DNA from: an uncultured bacterium
Lineage (GTDB): Bacteria > Bacteroidota > Bacteroidia > Bacteroidales > Muribaculaceae
DNA length: 64,000 bases
NCBI GenBank assembly: GCA_905214715.1
Contig: CAJMMT010000011.1
Location: forward strand, 1 to 64,000
Direction of reading: 5' to 3'
Numbering within the stretch: position 1 is the stretch's first letter; every line of letters starts with the position of its first letter. The notes under the pieces were generated by a model that searched no databases, was not told where the DNA came from, and was given only the letters and a program-made list of their open reading frames with translations. A program made the position numbers and the translations under genes. Shown piece by piece: positions 15,834 through 25,548 of this stretch.

Positions 15834-18800
15834 ATGATTCTGGTTACCAGATTTTCAGCTCTCGGCGACATCGCCATGACTATTCCGGCGCTCTACGACG
15901 CATGCCGATCGAATCCCGAGAGGCAGTTCCTCATGCTGACCCGCAAGGGTCCGGCGAAGATGTTTGTGAACCGGCCCGACAACCTACGCGTGGCCGGCAT
16001 AGACCTCGATGAATACAAGGGAGCTGCCGGGCTGTGGCGTCTTGCATCGCGTCTTGCCGATGCCGGGGTTACAATGATGGTAGACCTTCACGATGTATTG
16101 CGCACGAAAGCCCTGCGCGGATTCCTCGCCACAAGAGGTATCCGTTCCACACACATAGACAAAGGACGCAGAGAGAAGAAAAATCTTACCCGCGCGAATC
16201 ATAAACACATAGTGCCCCTCAAAAACAGCATAGAACGCTACAGGGACACTTTCACCAGAGCCGGCCTAAGAATGGAAAAATCTTTCAGCACCATTTTCCC
16301 CGACGGTGCCGACCCTGCTCTGTTCGCAGCCGCCACCGCTCCTAAAAAAGAGGGGGAACGCTGGATTGGTCTGGCTCCTTTCGCACGCCATAAGGGCAAG
16401 ATATATCCGCCGGAGCTTATGGAACAGGCTATCGCCGACATGACATCGAAACAGGGTGTGAAGATATTCCTGTTTGCCGGAGGTCCCGAGGAAGAAGCGC
16501 GTGCCGCTCTCTGGGCGGCGAAATACCCCGGTATAGTCAACCTCGCCCCGCTCCATATGGGCTTCGAGGCGGAAATGGCCCTGATGAGCCACTGTGACGC
16601 CGTTATCTCGATGGACTCGGCCAATATGCATCTCGCCTCGCTTGCAGGAACACGTGTGATAAGCATTTGGGGCGCGACACATCCATATTGCGGATTTATG
16701 GGATTCAACCAGAATGAAAAAGATACCCTGCAGCTTGAAATGAGCTGCCGTCCCTGTTCCGTGTTCGGCGACAAACCATGCCGACGCGGAGATTACCACT
16801 GCCTTAACGGCATAACGCCCCAGCGTATAGTCAAAGCCGTAGGACTCTCTGTAGCGGCGGCATTGCTGCTGCCGCTGTCGGCTATCGGCCGCCCCGGAGA
16901 GCCTACGGTATTCAACCCCACATTCCCCGTTCACACCGGCATGCCGGGCCCGCAGACAACCGAGGTACCATCGCCCGAATCGCCCGAAATCAACATATAT
17001 CTGACAGCCGAAGCCGCCGACGCACTCGCGACAGGCAAATTTCAGGATGCCTATTCGATATACCTACGGGTAGTACCTACACGTCTTCCACTCTCCATGA
17101 GGGCCGGTTACTGGTATGGTGTAGCCTCGGCCACCGCGCGCCTCGGGCTGCTTGACGAGACCGCCCGCGCCGCCACGGCCCTCCGCAGTGAAGATGGGGC
17201 GACCGGGGCTGTCCATTTTCTTGACGGATATCTCGCATACCGCAAAGGGCATATGGCCGAAGCTCGTCGCTACCTGTCAAACACACCGCCGGAATATGTG
17301 CCCGGGATATATCTGTCGCAGATAGATTTCAGCGAAGGGAAGTGGGCCGATGCGGCCCGGAGGGCTACCGAGTCTATGGCCATCATTGAAAAGGAACGGT
17401 CCGGTGTAAACGCGCAGCTTCTGCCGGAACTGACACGCACCGCCGCATTATCCTATTTCAAGATGGGAGAACGCCACAAGGCGCGCACCATGCTTGAAAA
17501 ATATATGGACATGTGCGGCGAATCGCCTTCAGACGATGCCCGCTATGCCCTCGGACAGATAGAGTATGAAGACGGCAACAACGAGACGGCACGTAAGTTG
17601 CTGTCGCCGTTGACCGCTACCGACGGCCAGTTCGCCCAGGGAGCATCCTACACACTGGCCCAGATGGAGGCCCGCGACGGTCATGACCGCGAGGCCGCTC
17701 TCGGTTTTTCACGCGCCGCACGTCTGAATTTCGACCCCAATATAGGTCAGAACGCAATCTACAATTATATAGCCGCCGGAACCAACGGAGCCACGGTACC
17801 CTTCGCATCGGCCGCCGACATGTATGAAAGTTACCTGGCTAACGGCCGGGCCACCGGACATGACGACCAGCTCGCCCTTAGGTTCGCCCGCGAATATTAC
17901 CATGAGGGTAATTATGCCAAAGCCCTCGAATGCGTGGAATTGATAGCGGTCCCCGATGCCGAAGCGATATCCGACAAACAGAAGATTCTCTATCAGTTGG
18001 GACGCATGGAGGTAGCCGCGCGCAAATACTCCGATGCCATACGTCATCTCGCTGCCGGAGCCACTCTGCGCGGCGGCGACAGCCGTCTGGCGGCCGAATG
18101 CCGTCTGTGGCTCGGCGACGCCCGCTATGCCGAGGGAAACTACACGAAGGCCGCCGAGGCATATTCCTCCGCCATCAAAGGGCTTTCCGGAGCCAACCGC
18201 ACTCTCGCTCTATACAATTACGCCTATTCCCTTTTCTCGCAAGATAAATTCAGTCAGGCAGCCAAGGCATTCGCCGACGCTATCGCTGCCCGTGCTGCCC
18301 TGCCTGTCTCGCAACGCGACGACGCGAAACTGCGTCTGGCCGACTGCCGTTTTTATACTGGGAATTATGCCGAGGCTCTGAAAGGATATGAAGAGGGTAC
18401 CCACAGCGGCTCCGGAGCCGACTATGCGGCCATGCGCCAGGCAGTGGCTCTCGGTCTCACCGGCGATCTGGAACGCAAAATCAGGATTCTCTCATCCTTC
18501 GCATCCTCCTATCCCGGTTCGCGCTGGATACCCGACGCAATGCTGGAATTGGGCAACACATACGCGGCTCTCGACCGGCAGGATGAAGCCGCCTCGGCTT
18601 TCGCCCGAATAACCGCCTCGCACCCCGCGTCGCCACAAGCCCGCAAGGCCACGCTCGCCATGGCACAGTCGCTCGTAAAGAAAGGCGATACAACAGGAGC
18701 CATGGAGGCTTACCGCAACGTAATCCGCAGCTGGCCTTCAAGCGAAGAGGCCATGATCGCGAACGACGACATGATGCGCCTCTCGGCCTCCGAGGGAAGC

Positions 18801-19556
18801 ATCAGAGAATACGCGGAATTCCTCAAGACGGTGAAAGGCGCGCCGAGCATAGATTCCGAAAAGATGGAAGCCTTGGCTTTCGAAGCCGCCGAAAACGCCT
18901 GGGCAGATGACATCACCGACATACGTAGGTTGCGGGAGTATCTGACGGAGTATCCCGACGGTCGTTTTGTGGCCCAGGCTCTGCTTGACATAGCCGAGTC
19001 GGAACTGCAGTCGGACAACCGCGCCGAGGCATTGTCAGCCTATATGAGACTTGAGCAGAAGGGGGGTGCCGATTACGCTCCTGAAGCTTATGTGGGAGTG
19101 ATGCGCACTACCGATGATCCTCACCAACGCGGTGAATACGCCTCGAAGGTGCTTGCTACCGGAGGAGTGGAGCCTGAAGCCATGGAAGAGGCCCGCCTCT
19201 TCAACGCCATAGGGATGCTGTCGTCCCCCTCGTCAAGGACCGAGGCCGTAAGCCTTCTTACCGAAATGGCCTCCCACCCCGACATCGAATCGGGAGCCCG
19301 CGCAGCCGTAGAACTCGGCGAATGGCAACTGAAACAGGGACAGCTCGGCGAAGCCCTGAAAACGCTGACCGCGTTTACCGATGCCGGTTCGCCCCATTCC
19401 TATTGGCTTGCCCGCGGATTCATAGCGCTTTCCGACACTTATCGCAAGAAAGGCCAGACCACTCTTGCCGACGAATACCTGCGGTCGTTGAAAGCCAACT
19501 ACCCCGGTTCGGAACCCGATATCATAAATGCAATATCCTCGCGTCTTAAGAAATGA
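15834..19556 (+). CDS. Glycosyltransferase family 9 domain fused to a long TPR region
   Basis: One uninterrupted frame of 1,240 residues joins two proteins usually separate. Residues 1-335 are an ADP-heptose:LPS heptosyltransferase-like GT9 domain (VTRFSALGDIAMTIPAL at the start, WIGLAPFARHKGKIYP, DAVISMDSANMHLASLAGT, CRPCSVFGDKPC near the end). Residues about 337-353 (VGLSVAAALLLPLSAIG) read like the core of a signal peptide. Residues about 385-1240 are tandem TPR helices (ALGQIEYEDGN, ALYNYAYSLFSQDKFSQAAKAF and others). No ATG lies at the natural start of the second half, so independent translation there would need a non-ATG start. If one chain is made, the catalytic domain is cytoplasmic and the TPR part periplasmic. 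Four-base overlap with the next gene. Confidence 0.85.
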   Translation: MILVTRFSALGDIAMTIPALYDACRSNPERQFLMLTRKGPAKMFVNRPDNLRVAGIDLDEYKGAAGLWRLASRLADAGVTMMVDLHDVLRTKALRGFLATRGIRSTHIDKGRREKKNLTRANHKHIVPLKNSIERYRDTFTRAGLRMEKSFSTIFPDGADPALFAAATAPKKEGERWIGLAPFARHKGKIYPPELMEQAIADMTSKQGVKIFLFAGGPEEEARAALWAAKYPGIVNLAPLHMGFEAEMALMSHCDAVISMDSANMHLASLAGTRVISIWGATHPYCGFMGFNQNEKDTLQLEMSCRPCSVFGDKPCRRGDYHCLNGITPQRIVKAVGLSVAAALLLPLSAIGRPGEPTVFNPTFPVHTGMPGPQTTEVPSPESPEINIYLTAEAADALATGKFQDAYSIYLRVVPTRLPLSMRAGYWYGVASATARLGLLDETARAATALRSEDGATGAVHFLDGYLAYRKGHMAEARRYLSNTPPEYVPGIYLSQIDFSEGKWADAARRATESMAIIEKERSGVNAQLLPELTRTAALSYFKMGERHKARTMLEKYMDMCGESPSDDARYALGQIEYEDGNNETARKLLSPLTATDGQFAQGASYTLAQMEARDGHDREAALGFSRAARLNFDPNIGQNAIYNYIAAGTNGATVPFASAADMYESYLANGRATGHDDQLALRFAREYYHEGNYAKALECVELIAVPDAEAISDKQKILYQLGRMEVAARKYSDAIRHLAAGATLRGGDSRLAAECRLWLGDARYAEGNYTKAAEAYSSAIKGLSGANRTLALYNYAYSLFSQDKFSQAAKAFADAIAARAALPVSQRDDAKLRLADCRFYTGNYAEALKGYEEGTHSGSGADYAAMRQAVALGLTGDLERKIRILSSFASSYPGSRWIPDAMLELGNTYAALDRQDEAASAFARITASHPASPQARKATLAMAQSLVKKGDTTGAMEAYRNVIRSWPSSEEAMIANDDMMRLSASEGSIREYAEFLKTVKGAPSIDSEKMEALAFEAAENAWADDITDIRRLREYLTEYPDGRFVAQALLDIAESELQSDNRAEALSAYMRLEQKGGADYAPEAYVGVMRTTDDPHQRGEYASKVLATGGVEPEAMEEARLFNAIGMLSSPSSRTEAVSLLTEMASHPDIESGARAAVELGEWQLKQGQLGEALKTLTAFTDAGSPHSYWLARGFIALSDTYRKKGQTTLADEYLRSLKANYPGSEPDIINAISSRLKK

Positions 19557-21277
19557 ACAAGATATTATCAACGGGGCTTATGACCCTTGCCGTAATACAA
19601 GCTTCAGCCCAGCAGTCGCTTGACGAGTCGATAGCCGTCGACGGTCGTTATGCCGCCGAAGTGATAAGGATGGAACGCATTTCATCATATCCGACCGAAT
19701 ACCCCCTCCGTGTGAGTCGCGAGAAACTCCCGTACGACCTCGCCCCATTGACGTCTGACTTCTCTCCCTCCCTTTATCCTCTTCCCGTTCCGGGTATGGA
19801 ACGCGATTCAAAACGCGGATACCTCGATGCCGCGATAGGCTCCTGGCTCAATTCCGAACTCAGAGCCGGCGGGTGGATTTTGCCACCTTCCCAGTCATCG
19901 CCCTGGGCACTCGGGGCATGGATAAGGCATTCGAGCACATCGCTGTGGAAACCGAAGACATCCGACGGACTGCGTCTGCACAAACGTTATGATTATAACG
20001 AAGCCTTAGGTCTGCAGGCGGCACGCCGTCTGAACAACGGACAGAGCATCGAAGCCCGGCTTGACTATGGAGTGCGCTATTTTGACTATTTCATGGTGCC
20101 GGAAGCCCCGACACAGACAATAAATCGCATAAAGGGTGATGTGTCGTGGAACGCAGCCCCCGGCGCAGCCATAGACCATCGGCTGGGACTTTCCGTGTCT
20201 CATTTCGCCTATCGCGACATGGTTATTCCCGGGGTGGAAGTCCCATGGGAACCGTCGCGCGAGACCACGCTTCACCTTTACGGTCTCGTGTCGGGGTGCC
20301 CCGGAGGGACCAAAGCCGACCCTGAAGAAGGAAGCCTTACACTCAAGGGGGACGCATACGGCGTTTTCGGATCTACCGGAGGCGACTACGGATTGATTTC
20401 GCTCACCCCGTCGTACGGTATGAACCTGAATGGACTCCATTTCGACGCAGGTGTACGCGTCGACCTCAGTGTCAAAGCCGGGACAAAGTCCGACCCATTT
20501 TCAGCCTTCCATCTGGCACCGGCTGTCAATGTATGGTTCCCAACATCACATTTCACATTTTATGCCAAAGTAACGGGTGGCAGCGAGCTGCAGACCCTCT
20601 GGAAACGCTCGGAACTCTCCCAATGGCTTTCACCTTATGAATTCAGCCACACACCCATTTTCGCTCCGGTAGACGCTGCTATAGGTTTCAATGCCGGCCC
20701 TGCCGCCGACGTTATGCGCGGCATAGAAGGAGGCTTGCAGATACGCTGGAAAGCGGTGAGCCACCTCCCCTTCTATGGCTGGTATCCCACGGCCATGATG
20801 CTTGGAGCTCAAGAAGGTTTGGAATTGATGACTCTGAACTCCCTGCCTACCACCCTTCACGGTATCGAGATTTCAGGCCGGCTGGCATGGTCGCTGCGCG
20901 ATGTGGCCAACGCCGAGATAAAACTTGCTTACACTCCGCAGCACAATACCCGAGGTTTTTTCAACGGAATAGACCGTCCACGCTGGACCGGGTCCGCTAT
21001 GGTGGCTGTAAGACCTGCTTCCCGGCTCACTCTCTCGGCGGGACTCGACTGGAGGGGCGTACGCAACATATACGGCATTTTCGGGGAGGGGGAATCCCAA
21101 CAAGGATACCGGCTCCCGGACTGGCTGTCGCTGCGTTTAGAGGCAGACTGGACCATAACAAAAAACATTTCGGTTGGTGCCGGAGCGTATAACCTCACAA
21201 ACAGAAAAAACGTGGAATTGCCAGGCGTGCCTACCGAAGGAATAACCGGAGCGGCGCGAATAAGCTGGCTCTTCTGA
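19553..21277 (+). CDS. Outer-membrane beta-barrel protein (TonB-receptor-like barrel without plug)
   Basis: 574 residues with a signal peptide (MNKILSTGLMTLAVIQASA). The rest is rich in alternating amphipathic strands and ends in aromatic ISWLF, the typical last strand of an outer-membrane barrel. The C-terminal part (GLDWRGVRNIYGIFGEG, LPDWLSLRLEADWTITKN, VGAGAYNLTNRKN) resembles the barrel of TonB-dependent receptors, yet there is no plug domain or TonB box and the chain is shorter than a full receptor. The start overlaps the end of the GT9-TPR fusion by 4 bases (ATGA), so the two are translationally coupled. A periplasmic TPR protein paired with an outer-membrane barrel suggests a joint envelope complex; this is inferred. 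Confidence 0.82.
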   Translation: MNKILSTGLMTLAVIQASAQQSLDESIAVDGRYAAEVIRMERISSYPTEYPLRVSREKLPYDLAPLTSDFSPSLYPLPVPGMERDSKRGYLDAAIGSWLNSELRAGGWILPPSQSSPWALGAWIRHSSTSLWKPKTSDGLRLHKRYDYNEALGLQAARRLNNGQSIEARLDYGVRYFDYFMVPEAPTQTINRIKGDVSWNAAPGAAIDHRLGLSVSHFAYRDMVIPGVEVPWEPSRETTLHLYGLVSGCPGGTKADPEEGSLTLKGDAYGVFGSTGGDYGLISLTPSYGMNLNGLHFDAGVRVDLSVKAGTKSDPFSAFHLAPAVNVWFPTSHFTFYAKVTGGSELQTLWKRSELSQWLSPYEFSHTPIFAPVDAAIGFNAGPAADVMRGIEGGLQIRWKAVSHLPFYGWYPTAMMLGAQEGLELMTLNSLPTTLHGIEISGRLAWSLRDVANAEIKLAYTPQHNTRGFFNGIDRPRWTGSAMVAVRPASRLTLSAGLDWRGVRNIYGIFGEGESQQGYRLPDWLSLRLEADWTITKNISVGAGAYNLTNRKNVELPGVPTEGITGAARISWLF

Positions 21278-21336
21278 ACCAAACTCCGCGACACTTGGTT
21301 TTACAAACAGACAAAGACAATTAAAGCGAAATATAC

Positions 21337-21855
21337 ATGACCCTGCAATATCTCAACGAAGATGACCGCGCTTACGGGCTGGCCGGTATGGCCATCTCTC
21401 TGGCGGCTTTCAATGCCATGGACCGCGTGGCCGAGGTAACCCTCGACACCGACGGCCCGATGGTTACCTTCTCCAATGAATATTATTTTTCAGGTTCTCC
21501 CTCCATATCTCCCAAAGCCACATGGCACAACCTGATACAGAATTTCCGTATCACATCGGCTATGGCCATAGCCAATCTGCTCTCGAGGTCTGTAGTCCGC
21601 ATGAAAACCGATGTCCCCGGCGACATTATGGAGACCCTGCGCACCACAATCATACTCGAAGGACAGGAAAGCTGCTCGCTTGAAGAAGACGAGATCGAGG
21701 AGTTATACCGCGACACGCTCTCCTACTCACGCCGTATATTCACCAATCCGCGACTGCATCCCGCCATCGACGAGTTCGCCCGTGTGCTCTCCCGACGCCG
21801 CACGCTATCAGGACGCGAGATCGCCGAAGAACTCCACATGTTGCAGCTTATCTGA
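21337..21855 (+). CDS. Conserved small protein of unknown function
   Basis: 172 residues without signal peptide or membrane segment. The sequence is well ordered, with helices such as WHNLIQNFRITSAMAIANLL and a C-terminal RRRTLSGREIAEELHMLQL. I recognise no named domain. It starts 59 bases after the barrel gene on the same strand and ends 17 bases before a convergent carboxypeptidase gene. Codon use matches the chromosomal neighbours. It could be the last gene of the upstream operon. Confidence 0.75.
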   Translation: MTLQYLNEDDRAYGLAGMAISLAAFNAMDRVAEVTLDTDGPMVTFSNEYYFSGSPSISPKATWHNLIQNFRITSAMAIANLLSRSVVRMKTDVPGDIMETLRTTIILEGQESCSLEEDEIEELYRDTLSYSRRIFTNPRLHPAIDEFARVLSRRRTLSGREIAEELHMLQLI

Positions 21856-21872
21856 CAATAGGCTGTCTGCAC

Positions 21873-22787
21873 TTAAACCGGCTCTAAGACGGTGGTATCC
21901 GACGTTACCGTGAGGCGACATTCCGAACCCATCAGCAACGGCCTGTTGTCGGCCACATGCCCTACCGGGAACCGGAATGCCACGGGGCATTCCACATTCC
22001 ATTCCCGGAAACGCTCTGCCAGCATCTCCTCGACGCTGACGTAGTTGCGGTCAGGACGATATTCGGTAAACTGCCCTACTGCAATTCCTTTCAGCACTCC
22101 GAGAACCCCTGAAAGGTGCAGCCGGTATACCATACGCTCTACCGCATAGATAGCCTCGGAGATATCTTCCATAACAAGGATGGAAGGTCGGCTCAACGGC
22201 AGCGAAAGGATATCCCACGGAGTTGCCGCAAGCGAATTGAGCACCGCAAGGTTACCGCCGATCAGAACTCCTTCGGCTTCTCCGGCTATCGAGCCCTCAG
22301 CCGTAGGATAAGAGACAGTCTGTTGCCGACCCGAGACGAGAGTCTGCAACCAAAGGGAACTCACTTCATCGCACGGCGATTCGGCAAGATGCTTCGCCAT
22401 AGGGGCATGGATAGAGCAGAATCCCGAACATTGGGCCATGGCATGGAGAGCCGACACATCGGAAAATCCTATTATCCATTTAGGATTCGCGCCAAACAGC
22501 GGGGTGGCCTCCTCAAGCAGATGTATGCAGCCGTAACCTCCGCGCGCACACAGTATACCCTTTATTCCGGGGTCTGCGAGCGCATCGCATAACTCGCCGC
22601 GCCGGTCGGTCGCAGATGCCGAATATGATCCGGCCGTACCTCCGCAGGCCGATGGATAGCGTTTCACCTTGAACCCTTTCTCTATCAGCCATCTTTCGGC
22701 ACCATCGCAATACTCCTCTTTCACAGCGGAAGCCGGGGCCAGCAACGCTACCGTATCGCCTCTCCGCAATCCTTGTAATTTTTTCAT
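21873..22787 (-). CDS. LD-carboxypeptidase (peptidase family S66)
   Basis: Removes the terminal D-alanine from muropeptide tetrapeptides during murein recycling, acting in the cytoplasm. At 304 residues it has the usual family length and no signal peptide. Motifs in order: ARGGYG (81-86), IGFSDVSALH with the likely nucleophile Ser109, GGN (178-180), VMEDISEAIYAVER with the likely catalytic Glu207, and FPVGHVADN with His277. It is preceded on the same strand, with a 6-base gap, by the radical SAM gene, so the two may be co-transcribed. It converges with the small conserved gene at 21337. Confidence 0.93.
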   Translation of the reverse strand: MKKLQGLRRGDTVALLAPASAVKEEYCDGAERWLIEKGFKVKRYPSACGGTAGSYSASATDRRGELCDALADPGIKGILCARGGYGCIHLLEEATPLFGANPKWIIGFSDVSALHAMAQCSGFCSIHAPMAKHLAESPCDEVSSLWLQTLVSGRQQTVSYPTAEGSIAGEAEGVLIGGNLAVLNSLAATPWDILSLPLSRPSILVMEDISEAIYAVERMVYRLHLSGVLGVLKGIAVGQFTEYRPDRNYVSVEEMLAERFREWNVECPVAFRFPVGHVADNRPLLMGSECRLTVTSDTTVLEPV

Positions 22788-22793
22788 CCTATA

Positions 22794-23579
22794 TCAGCTG
22801 ACCATTACTTTTATCCCCTTTGCGCGAATCTTATCAGCTATTGTCTCAAGTTCCTCCTTGGGAACTTTCTGAAGATTCTCCTCGGGTGTGGCGCGGTCAA
22901 GCGAATAAAGCATCACCTCTTTCGGTTCTATTATCAGGTATGCCTCGATCAGCGCCTCTATCTCTTCCGGAGTCGTGTTGTCTACAGTCTTGCCGTCGTG
23001 CATACCGCGCACCAGCATTGTCTGTATCACACCCTGACCCGAGAACTGCCTCAGCGATTCCACAACTTTCCCGACGCTGAAATCAGGATCGTTCGGACGG
23101 TCTATAAGGCGCATCGTATCGTCGATGGCGGAATCCAGTTTGAGTATGTTATTGTCCACACAGCGCAACGCGGAGGCTACTTTAGGATCGGATATACGCG
23201 TGGAGTTTGTCAGCACCGACACTTTCGCATCGGGGAAATAATGGTTTCTAAGCGTTATCACGTCTTCTATTATACCGGGGAATTCCGGGTGAAGCGTAGG
23301 CTCGCCGTTACCCGAGAAGGTTATTACATCGAGTGTATCGTCGTTCTGATGCATCGACTCAAGTTTTCTCTTAAGGTCGCATGCCACTTTCCCGCGAGAA
23401 GGAAGACCGCTTTTCCCGGTACCCTGGGCATTGAAGCCCGCTTCGCAATAAAGGCAGTCGAACGAACATATCTTACCGTCGTTCGGCATCAGATTCACAC
23501 CTAAGGAAACTCCCAGTCTGCGGCTATGGATAGGTCCGAAGACTGTAGAATGGAATAATACTGTCTGGTCTTTACCCAT
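22794..23579 (-). CDS. Radical SAM protein
   Basis: The start is taken at the ATG encoding MGKDQTVLFHSTVFGPIHSR; 12 extra upstream residues are possible but unlike the family. The cluster-binding motif CSFDCLYC gives Cys38, Cys42 and Cys45, the C-x3-C-x2-C pattern that binds a [4Fe-4S] cluster and SAM. VITFSGNGEPTLHPEF is the glycine-rich SAM contact. Within the superfamily it resembles the short wyosine-like or 'FGPIxSRRLG' group of about 260 residues with unknown substrate. No extra cysteine-rich C-terminal domain is present. It is probably the first gene of a two-gene unit with the LD-carboxypeptidase, though the functions are not obviously related. Confidence 0.88.
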   Translation of the reverse strand: MGKDQTVLFHSTVFGPIHSRRLGVSLGVNLMPNDGKICSFDCLYCEAGFNAQGTGKSGLPSRGKVACDLKRKLESMHQNDDTLDVITFSGNGEPTLHPEFPGIIEDVITLRNHYFPDAKVSVLTNSTRISDPKVASALRCVDNNILKLDSAIDDTMRLIDRPNDPDFSVGKVVESLRQFSGQGVIQTMLVRGMHDGKTVDNTTPEEIEALIEAYLIIEPKEVMLYSLDRATPEENLQKVPKEELETIADKIRAKGIKVMVS

Positions 23580-23782
23580 GATGTTTTTGTGTTTTAAATC
23601 CCTGACCGATAGCATACTGCCAATCAGGGCCTATGGTATTGTCTTATGGTGATGTATATCGTGTTTATACTGAGGTTAATCTTTTGCGCCCCTGTCGGCG
23701 CACCCTTTTAACATTATTTGGGAATACGCTCGTGGAGTATTTTTTCAAATATAGACAAATTTCGTTAAATTTGCCATTAGAT

Positions 23783-24745
23783 ATGAATTATTTCAAAGCG
23801 ATATTGCCAATTTCCCTGATTGCGGCCGGCTGGCTCGGAGCCTCGGCTCTTCGTCTCGAACCCATTCCTTACGGCGATTTCTCGTCGTGGGTTACCCGTC
23901 AGGTAAAAGAGTCGAAGATTCTCGGAGGCAAAGTAAAGACCGCGTATGAAATCGGGCCGGAGAAGAGTATTTCCGGCTACAACGCCCCTTACCGCAATCT
24001 CGGCAATTCCCCCTGGGCCACTTCCAACGTATATGCCAAGGTAGCCGGTATCGTAAAGGGGGTGGATGCCGTGCGTCCGACTACCGTGGCCGGTAACAAG
24101 GCCGCGCGTATGGAGGCCAAGATGGAGCATCTCAAGGTACTCGGCATAGTGAATATGGATGTCATAGTACAGGGCACCATCTTCCTTGGCCAGATTACCG
24201 AACCGGTGTCTTCAACCAGCAACCCGTTTGCGAAAATGTCGATGGGGATGCCCTATTCCAAGCGTCCCAAGGCGCTCGTTTTCGATTATTCGGTAGAGAT
24301 GCCCGCAACCGACACCCGAGTCAAAGCTTCGGGACTCGGTTCGGTCAAGACGCTGAAAGGCCGGGACAACGCCGAAGTGTACGTGCTTCTGCAACGCCGC
24401 TGGGAAGATGCCGACGGCAATATCTATGCCAAGCGTGTCGGTACGGGGCGCGAACGATACTCCAAATCCATACCCTGGACCAAAGGCCACAGGCTACTCA
24501 TAGAATATGGCGATATAACAAAAAAAACGGGATACCGGAGCTGGAAAGGGCTTCTCGACGGCGACAAGGCATATTATGCCCGCAACTCGAAAGGGAAGCT
24601 TGTAAAGGTGCATGAAGTGGGCTGGGACGAACCGGATGCCACTCCCACCCATGTGCTGGTAATGGCTTCGAGTTCATGCGGAGAGCCTTTCATAGGTACT
24701 CCGGGAATAGTCCTGACCGTAGACAACATGGCTTTCGGTTTCTGA
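23783..24745 (+). CDS. PCMD-domain secreted protein
   Basis: 320 residues from the ATG at 23783; this start gives a proper signal peptide (MNYFKAILPISLIAAGWLGASA), while the longer frame to 23633 has no such start. The rest matches the putative carbohydrate metabolism domain (PCMD). Recognisable segments are the GTIFLGQIT segment, KRPKALVFDYSVEMP, YVLLQRRWEDADGNIYAKRVGT and the C-terminal HVLVMASSSCGEPFIGTPG with LTVDNMAF. PCMD proteins are found in Bacteroidales surface and glycan-use loci and have a jelly-roll fold; the exact function is unknown. TAAATTTG at 23766-23773 could be the -7 element, leaving a very short leader. Unlinked to a polysaccharide locus here. Confidence 0.85.
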   Translation: MNYFKAILPISLIAAGWLGASALRLEPIPYGDFSSWVTRQVKESKILGGKVKTAYEIGPEKSISGYNAPYRNLGNSPWATSNVYAKVAGIVKGVDAVRPTTVAGNKAARMEAKMEHLKVLGIVNMDVIVQGTIFLGQITEPVSSTSNPFAKMSMGMPYSKRPKALVFDYSVEMPATDTRVKASGLGSVKTLKGRDNAEVYVLLQRRWEDADGNIYAKRVGTGRERYSKSIPWTKGHRLLIEYGDITKKTGYRSWKGLLDGDKAYYARNSKGKLVKVHEVGWDEPDATPTHVLVMASSSCGEPFIGTPGIVLTVDNMAFGF

Positions 24746-24789
24746 TATCTTAAAGCCTGTTTAATTATTCACTCCTCATAACAAGAATT

Positions 24790-25548
24790 ATGAATATAGC
24801 GATAATAGGCCATGGCAAAATGGGCCGCATGATAGAAAAGATTGCGATCGGACGCGGACACAACATCTGCTGCATCGTGGAAGATGGAGAGGCCGACAAA
24901 TTTTCGTCGCCTGAATTCAAGAATGCCGATGTGGCTATCGACTTCACCGTTCCATCGGCCGAACCGGGCAATATATACCGCTGCTTCGAGGCAGGCGTAC
25001 CGGTGGTATGCGGTACGACCGGCTGGCAAGAGGGGCTGCCGGAAGTGAGACACCGCGCCGAGCTTGGCGAAGGCACCCTGCTCTGGTCTTCAAACTTTTC
25101 GATAGGAGTCAACATTTTCCGTGCCGTAAACCGTTACCTCGCCCGAATAATGGACTCGGAACCCCAATATACTCCCGAAGAACTTGAGGTTCACCATATC
25201 CACAAACTTGACCATCCCTCGGGAACCGCCGTAACCTTGGCCGAAGAGATTATAGCTCAGACCGAACGTCTTACAAGTTGGAAAGATATAGGAACCGAAG
25301 GAGGCCATGACGAAGCCGACAAACGCGGCATGGCTCTCGACGGGATAATGCCCGTGGAATACCGCCGCGAAGGGGAGGTCCCGGGCATACACACTATAAG
25401 ATGGTCTTCCCCTCAAGACAGTATAACCTTGACCCACAACGCCAATTCGCGCGAAGGGTTCGCTCTCGGAGCCGTTATAGCCGCCGAATTCCTGAAGGGT
25501 AAAACCGGATTTCACACTATGGATCAGGTATTCACATGGACAGAATAA
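24790..25548 (+). CDS. dapB: 4-hydroxy-tetrahydrodipicolinate reductase
   Basis: Reduces 4-hydroxy-tetrahydrodipicolinate to tetrahydrodipicolinate with NAD(P)H in lysine and diaminopimelate synthesis. 252 residues, usual for the family. The nucleotide-binding start is IAIIGHGKMGRMIEK; CGTTGW contacts the cofactor; the catalytic region is EVHHIHKLDHPSGTA with the conserved His-His and Lys; GH/GFALG-type residues close the chain. It overlaps the following lepB gene by 13 bases and heads the dapB-lepB-WbqC-DUF4294 operon, an order also seen in other Bacteroidales. Confidence 0.97.
   Translation: MNIAIIGHGKMGRMIEKIAIGRGHNICCIVEDGEADKFSSPEFKNADVAIDFTVPSAEPGNIYRCFEAGVPVVCGTTGWQEGLPEVRHRAELGEGTLLWSSNFSIGVNIFRAVNRYLARIMDSEPQYTPEELEVHHIHKLDHPSGTAVTLAEEIIAQTERLTSWKDIGTEGGHDEADKRGMALDGIMPVEYRREGEVPGIHTIRWSSPQDSITLTHNANSREGFALGAVIAAEFLKGKTGFHTMDQVFTWTE

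Noticed and set aside
15834..19556. Frameshift or assembly error joining two genes
   Set aside because: The frame is continuous with normal codon use on both sides and no compensating shift is needed, so it is reported as a real fusion pending comparison.
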